This document shows, piece by piece, positions 57,772 through 64,000 of a DNA stretch of 64,000 nt. The translations under genes were made by a program, and so were the position numbers. Source of the DNA: Rhodoferax sp. (GTDB taxonomy: Bacteria > Pseudomonadota > Gammaproteobacteria > Burkholderiales > Burkholderiaceae_C); contig NZ_JAQTWL010000002.1 of the NCBI RefSeq assembly GCF_028689295.1, positions 248,001 through 312,000 on the forward strand, written 5' to 3'. Numbering within the stretch: position 1 is the first letter of the stretch; the number at the start of each line of letters is the position of its first letter. Below the pieces are notes generated by a model, which was not told where the DNA came from, did not search any database, and saw nothing but the letters and a program-made list of their open reading frames with translations.

Positions 57772-58217
57772 TCAGTCTTGCCGGCTAAAAGCGCCTGGCG
57801 TTCGGCCCGCTTGGCCGCGCGAACGGTTTCCCATTCACCTTCAGTCATGGCAGGACGTGGGTCAAGACGGCTGGCATTCACCTTGGTGCGAACCCACCGG
57901 TCATATTCGGCAGCACGGGTCAAGGCTTGCGCCCGATCCGGACGACTTCGACGCACCAGCTTTGCCTGCTCGGGCTGCCATTGCTCCAGTCGATCCAGCA
58001 CGATACGACGCACGCCCAGTTTATGCAGCAACCTGAGAGCACCGTCCACCGTGCCAAAAAGCCTGGGTTCCGACTTGCGTGTCTGAACCAGCATGGCAAC
58101 ACCTGACAAGGTGAGAAATTTCACGGCAAATCGTGATCCTGAAGGCTCAATTTCAACCGACTGCACCGCACCGTGTTCAAACGCAACCTGGAACTCTGAT
58201 TGGGAAAGTGATTGCAT
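57768..58217 (-). CDS. Putative antitoxin of the ParE-type pair, two-part protein
   Basis: 149 residues. The last 40 or so (YDRWVRTKVNASRLDPRPAM and after) resemble the toxin-binding tail of ParD/PaaA2-type antitoxins. The first 75 or so residues form a separate, probably beta-rich domain (FEHGAVQSVEIEPSGSRFAV) that I cannot assign. The gene precedes and overlaps the toxin gene, normal for antitoxins. It is large for the class; the extra part may bind DNA. An AT-rich promoter lies upstream, with a TATAAA at 58248-58253 on the minus strand. Confidence 0.7.
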   Translation of the reverse strand: MQSLSQSEFQVAFEHGAVQSVEIEPSGSRFAVKFLTLSGVAMLVQTRKSEPRLFGTVDGALRLLHKLGVRRIVLDRLEQWQPEQAKLVRRSRPDRAQALTRAAEYDRWVRTKVNASRLDPRPAMTEGEWETVRAAKRAERQALLAGKTE

Positions 58218-58352
58218 GGCTGTTCAAATAACGTTAAATGTCAGTAGTTTATACGTTGTAAGGCCAGTGGGTTTCAATCTAATTTTGCCTTGATTTGCAA
58301 AAGCCCAACCCAATATGTCCCAACATTCAAGTCCTAAACATAGGGAGTACAC
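58218..58352. promoter_or_regulatory. AT-rich divergent region between the toxin pair and the memo cluster
   Basis: A 135-base gap with low G+C. It holds TAACGTTA (58229-58236), an 8-bp palindrome just before the antitoxin start, and TATAAA on the minus strand as a candidate -10. The right side carries AGGGAG before the memo gene. Confidence 0.4.
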
Positions 58353-59171
58353 ATGCACCAAGTCCGCCCCCCTGCCGTCGCCGGAGCTTTTTACCCGGGG
58401 CGCAGCCAGGCCCTCTCACACGATGTGTTGGCCATGCTGGCCGCGGCCAAACCAGACGCTGCCAGTTCGGCCGCCACGCCGCCCAAAGCCCTGATCGTGC
58501 CCCACGCGGGTTACATCTACTCCGGCTCCACCGCGGCGCAGGCCTATGCCCAGCTCGCAGCAGTGCGCCAGACGATCCGGCGCGTGGTCTTGCTCGGGCC
58601 GGTGCACCGGGTGCCGGTGCGCGGTCTGGCCCTGCCGGGCGCTGACTACTTTGCCACGCCCTTGGGGCAGATCGAGATCGACCAGGACGCGGTGGCAGCC
58701 ATCCGGCCGCTGCCGCAGGTGGTGGTGAGCCCGGCCGCCCACGCCCAGGAGCATTCGCTGGAGGTGCAATTGCCCTTTTTGCAGCTCGCGCTGGATGACT
58801 TCAAGCTGCTGCCGCTGGCGGTGGGCGACGCTTCCCCGGCCGAAGTGGCGCAGGTGCTCGATGCGGTCTGGGGTGGTGACGAGACGCTGATTGTGATCAG
58901 CTCCGACCTCTCGCACTTTTTGCCCTACGCCACCGCCCAGGCCGTGGACGGCGAGACCGTGCAGGGCATGTTGCAGTTGCAGCCCGCGTTAAACCACCAG
59001 CAGGCCTGTGGTGCCACCCCCGTCAACGGCCTGTTGCTGGCAGCAAGACAGCATCAGTTGCAGCCACACCTGCTGGGGCGGTGCAATTCAGGCGACACGG
59101 CGGGTGACAAAAATCGTGTGGTGGGTTACGCGGCACTGGCATTCACCCAGGGAGAAAGCCATGCGCAATGA
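58353..59171 (+). CDS. amrB: MEMO1-family protein (AmmeMemoRadiSam system protein B)
   Basis: 272 residues, MEMO family, distantly like class III extradiol dioxygenases. Conserved parts: PHAGYIYSGSTAAQAYA, GPVHRVPVRGLALPG, EHSLEVQLPFLQ, SSDLSHFLPY and CGATPVNGLL. The conserved His and Asp residues are kept; in human MEMO1 such residues bind metal. Function unknown. It overlaps the AMMECR1 gene by 11 bases. Three genes of this kind form the AmmeMemoRadiSam cluster. Confidence 0.93.
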   Translation: MHQVRPPAVAGAFYPGRSQALSHDVLAMLAAAKPDAASSAATPPKALIVPHAGYIYSGSTAAQAYAQLAAVRQTIRRVVLLGPVHRVPVRGLALPGADYFATPLGQIEIDQDAVAAIRPLPQVVVSPAAHAQEHSLEVQLPFLQLALDDFKLLPLAVGDASPAEVAQVLDAVWGGDETLIVISSDLSHFLPYATAQAVDGETVQGMLQLQPALNHQQACGATPVNGLLLAARQHQLQPHLLGRCNSGDTAGDKNRVVGYAALAFTQGESHAQ

Positions 59172-59757
59172 CGCCGCACTCACCGCATTACCAAGCGAGC
59201 ACGGCAAACTGCTGTTGCAAATTGCCCGCTCCGCCATCTCGAACAAGTTGGGGCAGACGGTGGCGCTGCCTGAACCCACCGGAGAGCTTGCCATTGCGCT
59301 GCAAGCCCCGGGGGCAAGCTTTGTCACACTGAACCAGCACGGAGAGTTGCGCGGTTGCATTGGCTCGCTGCAAGCGCACCGCCCGCTGATGGTGGACGTG
59401 CAAGCCAACGCCGTCGCCGCCGCCCTGCATGACCCGCGCTTTGCCCCGTTGCGCCTGGTGGAGCTGGAGATCACCACTGTCGAGGTCTCGGTGCTGTCGG
59501 CCATGCAGCCCTTGCCGTTTAGCTCTGAGGCCCATGCGCTGGCGCAGCTGCGCCCGGGCGTGGACGGCGTGGTGTTTGAGTTCGGCCGTTACCGCAGCAC
59601 ATTTTTGCCGCAGGTCTGGGAGCAGCTGCCCAGCGCCCGCCAATTCATGGCCCACCTGAAGCACAAGGCCGGTCTGGCACCTGATTTTTGGGCCGCCGAG
59701 GTTCGGCTGCAGCGTTACACCGTGAGCAAATTCAAGGAAGTCGAGGGCGCATCATGA
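59161..59757 (+). CDS. amrA: AMMECR1-domain protein (AmmeMemoRadiSam system protein A)
   Basis: 198 residues of the AMMECR1 family, defined by the conserved LRGCIGSLQA segment at about residues 65-74 and the FGRYRSTFLPQVWEQLP region. The human homologue is linked to a disease locus but its biochemical role is unclear. The start at 59161 overlaps the MEMO gene, and the stop overlaps the radical SAM start (ATGA), so all three proteins are likely made together. Confidence 0.93.
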   Translation: MRNDAALTALPSEHGKLLLQIARSAISNKLGQTVALPEPTGELAIALQAPGASFVTLNQHGELRGCIGSLQAHRPLMVDVQANAVAAALHDPRFAPLRLVELEITTVEVSVLSAMQPLPFSSEAHALAQLRPGVDGVVFEFGRYRSTFLPQVWEQLPSARQFMAHLKHKAGLAPDFWAAEVRLQRYTVSKFKEVEGAS

Positions 59758-60833
59758 AGGTGAAGTCATCCAACTACGCCGCCAGGTACTGGCACAAGAT
59801 CGAGGACGGCCGCCTGCAGTGCGACCTGTGTCCGCGCGACTGCAAGCTGCACGATGGCCAGCGCGGCGCCTGTTTTGTGCGCATGCGCCAGGGCGAGCAA
59901 ATGATTTTGACCACTTACGGACGTTCGTCAGGCTTTTGCATCGACCCGATCGAGAAAAAGCCGCTCAACAACTTCTACCCCGGCAGCAGCGTGTTTTCGT
60001 TTGGCACGGCGGGCTGCAACTTGGCCTGCAAGTTCTGCCAGAACTGGGACATCAGCAAATCGCACGACATGGACAGCCTGATGGACCAGGCCTCGCCTGA
60101 AACCATTGCCAAGGCGGCACGCGATCATGGCTGCAAGAGTGTGGCCTTTACCTACAACGACCCGGTGATTTTTGCCGAGTACGCCATGGACACGGCCGAC
60201 GCCTGCCACGCGCTGGGTCTCAAGACGGTGGCGGTCACGGCGGGCTACATCCATGAGCAGCCGCGGCGCGACTTTTTTGCCAAGATGGACGCCGCCAATG
60301 TGGACCTGAAGGCGTTCACCGAAGACTTTTACTTCAAGCTCACCAGCGCGCACCTGCAGCCGGTGCTTGACACCCTGCGCTACCTCAAGCATGAAACCAA
60401 GGTCTGGCTGGAGCTCACCACCCTGCTGATTCCGGGGCGCAACGATTCGGATGAAGAAATCACGGCCATGTGCGGCTGGATCAAAAAGGAACTCGGGGCC
60501 GACGTGCCGCTGCACTTCTCGGCGTTCCACCCCGACTACAAAATGGCGGAGGTGCCGCAGACGCCTGCGGCCACGCTGGTGTGCGCGCGCAATATCGCCC
60601 TAAAGCAGGGGCTGCACTACGTCTATACCGGCAACGTGCACAACATCGAGGGCGACACCACTTTTTGCCCCAACTGCAAGGCGCCGCTGATCGTGCGTGA
60701 CTGGTACCAGATCATCAACTACCGGCTCACCGCCTCGGGCCACTGCCCGGACTGCGGCCGCGCGGTAGCCGGCCGCTTCGATGCGACCAGCGGCCACTTC
60801 GGCCGCCAGCGCATCCCGGTCATGCTGGGTTGA
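59754..60833 (+). CDS. amrS: Radical SAM enzyme of the AmmeMemoRadiSam system
   Basis: 359 residues. The radical SAM cluster motif is CNLACKFC (Cys-x3-Cys-x2-Cys) at about residue 84. An N-terminal segment CDLCPRDCKLHDGQRGAC and two C-terminal CxxC pairs (FCPNCKAPL and HCPDCGRAV) could bind extra metal or zinc. The later KAFTEDFYF region fits the family. The reaction and substrate are unknown. It ends 6 bases before the convergent livK-like gene. Confidence 0.94.
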   Translation: MKVKSSNYAARYWHKIEDGRLQCDLCPRDCKLHDGQRGACFVRMRQGEQMILTTYGRSSGFCIDPIEKKPLNNFYPGSSVFSFGTAGCNLACKFCQNWDISKSHDMDSLMDQASPETIAKAARDHGCKSVAFTYNDPVIFAEYAMDTADACHALGLKTVAVTAGYIHEQPRRDFFAKMDAANVDLKAFTEDFYFKLTSAHLQPVLDTLRYLKHETKVWLELTTLLIPGRNDSDEEITAMCGWIKKELGADVPLHFSAFHPDYKMAEVPQTPAATLVCARNIALKQGLHYVYTGNVHNIEGDTTFCPNCKAPLIVRDWYQIINYRLTASGHCPDCGRAVAGRFDATSGHFGRQRIPVMLG

Positions 60834-60839
60834 CTGGCC

Positions 60840-61973
60840 TCAATAGCTCGCCAGCGGCACCAGAGCGGCGTTCTTGAAGGTGTACACCGTGATCGGAGCC
60901 TGCTTCAGGTTGCCCTTGTCGTCATAGGCGTAGGTGCCCATGATGCCCTTGTAGCTGCCTTTGTAAATGACGGCGCCCACCTTGTCCGGGTCCAGTGAAC
61001 CGGCTTTCTGGATGGCCTCGCCAATCAACAGGGTCTGGTCATAAAACGGCGCGGCATACACGTCGGCATCCTGGTTGTAGCGTTGCTTGTACTTGGCCTT
61101 GAAAGCCGGGCCGGCGGCGGTCTTGTCGAGCATCGACCCACCCTGCGCGCAGAACACCACGTCGTTGACCGCATTGCCCGCGAGCTTGCCCATTTCGGGG
61201 CTGCACAGGGTGTCGCCGCCGAGCAATTTGGCCTTGATGGCGAGTTGCTGCATCTGGCGTGTCATGGGTGCGGCTTGCGGCGCGTAACCGCCAAAGAAAA
61301 TGGCGTCCGGATTTTTGCCCTTGAGGGTGGTCAGGATGGCGGTGAAATCAGTGGCCTTGTCGGTGGTGAATTCCTGGCCGACGATATTGAGCCCCAGATT
61401 CTTGGCTTCCTTGGAGAACTCCTGCGCCACGCCCTGGCCAAACGCGGTGCGGTCGTCGATCACCGCCACCGACTTGAGCTTCATCACATTGGCGGCATAG
61501 CGGGCCATGCCGGTGCCAATCTGGCTGTCGCTGGCGATGATCCGGAACAGGTTCTTGTAGCCGCCCAGGGTGACTTTGGGGTTGGTGCCGACGGTGGACA
61601 TCATGGCACCACCTTCGTTGTAAATCCGCGAGGCTGGAACCGCCACACCCGAGCAATAGGGGCCCATGACGAACTTGACGCCGCTATCGACAAATTTTTG
61701 CGCCACTTGCACACCGGCTTTGGGGTCGCACTGGTCGTCTTCGGATTGCAGGACAAATTTAAGCGTTTTGCCACCGACCGTGATCTTTTTGCTGTTGAGG
61801 TCGTCAACGGCCAGGCGCACGCCGTTTTCGTTGTCCTTGCCGGCAAAGGCGTTGGAGCCCGACAGCGGGCCGGTCAGGCCGATCACGACGGTCTGTGCCT
61901 GGGCATAAGCCTGGCTGGCAAAGGCAAGGGTCAAAGCGCCCATCAGGGGCAAGAGTGTGGAGGTGAGTTTCAT
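60840..61973 (-). CDS. Branched-chain amino acid ABC transporter, substrate-binding protein
   Basis: 377 residues of the LivJ/LivK type. A Sec signal peptide ends near SQAYAQA (about residue 25). Typical parts are VIGLTGPLSG, the DQCDPKAGVQVAQKFVDSGV ligand segment, and IIASDSQIGTGMARY. The liv permease and ATPase genes are not in the window. The start was placed at 61973, before the signal peptide, with AGGAAA upstream. It lies downstream of putA with a repeat between. Confidence 0.9.
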   Translation of the reverse strand: MKLTSTLLPLMGALTLAFASQAYAQAQTVVIGLTGPLSGSNAFAGKDNENGVRLAVDDLNSKKITVGGKTLKFVLQSEDDQCDPKAGVQVAQKFVDSGVKFVMGPYCSGVAVPASRIYNEGGAMMSTVGTNPKVTLGGYKNLFRIIASDSQIGTGMARYAANVMKLKSVAVIDDRTAFGQGVAQEFSKEAKNLGLNIVGQEFTTDKATDFTAILTTLKGKNPDAIFFGGYAPQAAPMTRQMQQLAIKAKLLGGDTLCSPEMGKLAGNAVNDVVFCAQGGSMLDKTAAGPAFKAKYKQRYNQDADVYAAPFYDQTLLIGEAIQKAGSLDPDKVGAVIYKGSYKGIMGTYAYDDKGNLKQAPITVYTFKNAALVPLASY

Positions 61974-62042
61974 AGGGTTTCCTGAAAAAATGAATACTGG
62001 ATTGGATGAAAAAAGTCTTCGGTACGACTTGAATGGGTATTT

Positions 62043-62090
62043 TGTGGGGCGGGTTTCAACTCGCCATGGTCGAATGAATTCGACCCCACA
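62043..62090. repeat. Branched palindromic repeat between putA and the livK-like gene
   Basis: Outer arms TGTGGGG (62043-62049) and CCCCACA (62084-62090) enclose two further hairpins: GCGGG-TTTCAA-CTCGC (one G-T pair) and GTCGAATGAATTCGAC (62069-62084, perfect 7-bp arms). In single strand it could fold as a three-way junction. It is unlike the other repeat families in the window. Confidence 0.6.
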
Positions 62091-62103
62091 CAAGCCCCAT
62101 GCC

Positions 62104-62127
62104 TCATGGCGGTGTCTTGAATGTCAT
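62104..62127 (-). CDS. Seven-codon mini-ORF with a strong ribosome site
   Basis: On the minus strand AAGGAGA (62139-62133) stands 5 bases before an ATG that opens a frame MTFKTPP then TGA. The ribosome site is stronger than that of the downstream livK-like gene. It may be a leader peptide, or a remnant of a former gene start displaced by the repeat insertion. Confidence 0.25.
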   Translation of the reverse strand: MTFKTPP

Positions 62128-62150
62128 CAATGTCTCCTTTTTTATAAAAA

Positions 62151-64000
62151 TCAGCCCATGGTCATCAGCTGCGCGTTGCCACCCGCAGCCGCAGTGTTGG
62201 TGCTGATGCTCTGCTCGTGCATCAGGGCGCTCAGGTCGTAGTGTGCGCCAGCAGCCAACTGCGCAGGGGTCAGGCTTTCGATGCGCACGATGGCACCAGA
62301 GCGCTGAGCCACCACCGGCTGCAGTGCCTGCAGGGCGTCGCCATCGCCCTCAAACAGCAAAGCGCTCAGATGTTTCTCGCCATGCAATTGATCGGCGCTG
62401 CACAGTTGCACAAAACGCATGACTTCGGGCGGCAGCGTTTTGAGCAAACGCGCCACAGCACTGTCACCAGTCGGCGCCTCCAGCCAGCAGCGGTTGCCGC
62501 TGGCCAAGACTGCCGCCAGCTGATGAAACAGCCCAAGCGCCGTCTGTGGCACGATCAAGACGGCACCACGGGGCAGCAGTTGGTAGCGGTTCGATTCGCC
62601 CGTGGGGCCTGGCAGCTTGAAAGATTGACCGAGCACGGTGCAAGCCAGATAGGCTTCGCAGATGGCGGTGGCTTGCACCGCTTCAAAGTGGCTTAATTCG
62701 CCCAGAGGCGCTACCAAAGCCAGTCCTTGCAAGTTTTCCAGTAATAGCTCCAGGGCTTGCAGGCTGGCGGGCGTCGCCAAGTGCCGCTCGGCACCGGCAG
62801 GCACCAACGCACGCACTGCCGGGGAATCCACCAACGCCGTCAGAGCCGGGTTGTTTTGTGCCTCGCTGGCTTGCAGCAAGCGGTACAAATAAAGCGGGCC
62901 GCCGGCCTTTGGGCCAGTGCCCGACAAGCCCATGCCGCCAAACGGCTGCACGCCCACCACGGCGCCAATCACGTTGCGGTTGACATAAATATTGCCGGCC
63001 TGCACCTTTTGCGTGACCTGGGCAATGGTCTCGTCGATGCGACTGTGCACGCCAAAGGTCAGGCCGTAGCCGGTGGCGTTGATGGCGTCGAGCACCTTGT
63101 CGAGGTCTTCGCGCTGGTAGCGCAGCACATGCAGCACGGGGCCGAACACCTCGCGTTGCAGGCGCTCGATGCGGTCGATTTCAATCAGCGTGGGCATGAC
63201 AAAATGACCCTGGCCGGCGCTCTCGTCGCGCGCCATGCGCGTGACTGGCTGACCGTCAGCCTGCATGCGCGCAATGTGCTGCTCGATTTGCATGCGCGCA
63301 TCCTCGTCGATCACCGGCCCGATGTCGGTGTGCATGCGGTCAGGGTTGCCCATGACCCACTCGCGCATGGCCTGCTTGATCATGTCGAGCACGCGCTCGG
63401 CCACATCTTCCTGCACACACAACAGCCGCAAGGCCGAGCAGCGCTGGCCCGCCGAGTCGAAGGCCGACGACAACACGTCGCCCACCACCTGCTCAGCCAG
63501 CGCCGATGAATCGACCACCATGGCGTTCTGGCCACCGGTTTCAGCAATCAGCGGAATGCTGCGGCCCTGCCGGCTCAGGCGCTTTGACAGCGTTTGCGCA
63601 ATCAGCCGCGCCACTTCGGTCGAGCCGGTAAACATCACGCCTGCCACCTGCGGGTGCGCCACCAGCGCAGCGCCCACCACTTCGCCGGTGCCGGGCACCA
63701 GTTGCACCGCATCCATCGGCACGCCGGCTTCGTGCAGCAGCCTGACCATCACATCGGCCACCAGCGGTGTTTGCTCAGCAGGTTTGGCCAGCACGCAATT
63801 GCCGCTGGCCAGGGCAGCGGCCACCTGGCCGGCAAAGATCGCCAGCGGGAAATTCCACGGGCTGATGCACAGCACCACACCCAGCGCCCGGTGCGTCTGG
63901 TTGTCGAACGTGGCGTCCACCTGCGCTGCGTAATAACGCAAGAAATCCACCGCCTCACGCACTTCGGACACCGCGTTGGGCAGCGACTTGCCCGCCTCGC
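62151..64000 (-). CDS. putA: Proline utilisation protein PutA, 3' part (P5C dehydrogenase region)
   Basis: The reading frame is open to the window edge, so the start and the proline dehydrogenase domain lie beyond 64000. The visible about 615 residues hold the L-glutamate gamma-semialdehyde dehydrogenase: NFPLAIFAGQVAAALASGN, FTGSTEVARLI, the general-base Glu in AETGGQNAM and the nucleophile Cys in AGQRCSALR. After NPFGG-like QPFGGMGLSGTGPKAGG, a C-terminal domain of about 200 residues follows, typical of PutA. The enzyme oxidises proline to glutamate. Confidence 0.93.
   Translation of the reverse strand, partial: EAGKSLPNAVSEVREAVDFLRYYAAQVDATFDNQTHRALGVVLCISPWNFPLAIFAGQVAAALASGNCVLAKPAEQTPLVADVMVRLLHEAGVPMDAVQLVPGTGEVVGAALVAHPQVAGVMFTGSTEVARLIAQTLSKRLSRQGRSIPLIAETGGQNAMVVDSSALAEQVVGDVLSSAFDSAGQRCSALRLLCVQEDVAERVLDMIKQAMREWVMGNPDRMHTDIGPVIDEDARMQIEQHIARMQADGQPVTRMARDESAGQGHFVMPTLIEIDRIERLQREVFGPVLHVLRYQREDLDKVLDAINATGYGLTFGVHSRIDETIAQVTQKVQAGNIYVNRNVIGAVVGVQPFGGMGLSGTGPKAGGPLYLYRLLQASEAQNNPALTALVDSPAVRALVPAGAERHLATPASLQALELLLENLQGLALVAPLGELSHFEAVQATAICEAYLACTVLGQSFKLPGPTGESNRYQLLPRGAVLIVPQTALGLFHQLAAVLASGNRCWLEAPTGDSAVARLLKTLPPEVMRFVQLCSADQLHGEKHLSALLFEGDGDALQALQPVVAQRSGAIVRIESLTPAQLAAGAHYDLSALMHEQSISTNTAAAGGNAQLMTMG

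Overview
The window looks like the chromosome of a betaproteobacterium in the order Burkholderiales, most likely family Comamonadaceae and close to Rhodoferax or Polaromonas. This rests on the high G+C, the gene content (narK-narGHJI with a PpiC partner, a B12-dependent ribonucleotide reductase, AapJQMP, fused ATP-grasp/alpha-E protein) and the short palindromic repeats in and between genes. It reads as a facultatively anaerobic, nitrate-respiring heterotroph. I see no rRNA, tRNA, CRISPR array, prophage or insertion sequence. No gene-free stretch exceeds about 255 bases.

Layout. 1-4.2 kb: a PhnD-like binding lipoprotein overlapping a large HAMP-PAS-PAS-GGDEF-EAL-CZB c-di-GMP enzyme. 4.3-6.8 kb (minus): eda and edd of the Entner-Doudoroff pathway, with a HexR-like operator. 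6.9-8.5 kb: pdxH and an orphan MlaF-like ABC ATPase. 8.6-19.9 kb: the nitrate respiration block narK-narG-narH-narJ-narI-ppiC, a small conserved protein, and two tandem Crp/Fnr (DNR-like) regulators. 20-23 kb: nrdJ behind paired NrdR boxes. 23-28 kb (minus): universal stress protein and a four-gene 2-oxoacid:acceptor oxidoreductase with its own flavoprotein subunit, both near FNR-type boxes. 28-30 kb (minus): EstB-like serine hydrolase and a voltage-gated K+ channel with a zinc ribbon. 30.4-34.7 kb: aapJQMP amino-acid transporter. 34.7-37.5 kb: pmbA, darP/yjgA, mog. 37.5-41.3 kb (minus): a defence/addiction island of a BrnT toxin, a CopG-type antitoxin and an MmeI-like single-chain restriction-modification enzyme that carries palindromic repeats inside its reading frame. 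41.4-44.7 kb (minus): beta-oxidation thiolase and multifunctional FadB/J protein behind a perfect 20-bp operator palindrome. 44.8-54.4 kb: proQ, the ATP-grasp/alpha-E plus transglutaminase pair, a RidA-like protein, and a tightly coupled minus-strand run AI-2E permease-hda-HAD-pcnB-folK. 54.5-57.4 kb: purM, an MFS permease and an isochorismatase-like hydrolase. 57.5-58.2 kb (minus): a ParE-type toxin with an unusual antitoxin. 58.4-60.8 kb: the three-gene AmmeMemoRadiSam cluster. 60.8-64 kb (minus): a LivK-like binding protein and the 3' part of putA, cut by the window edge.

How the parts fit. Nitrate import and reduction (narK, narGHJI), molybdopterin adenylylation (mog), anaerobic-type regulators and the oxidoreductase behind a consensus FNR box form a low-oxygen respiration theme. 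The oxygen-independent class II ribonucleotide reductase suits the same lifestyle. Amino-acid uptake (aap, livK), proline oxidation (putA), beta-oxidation and the Entner-Doudoroff genes supply carbon and electrons. The least understood items are the ATP-grasp/alpha-E/transglutaminase pair, the AmmeMemoRadiSam cluster, the toxin-antitoxin-restriction operon with in-frame repeats, and the binding-protein/c-di-GMP-enzyme pair.
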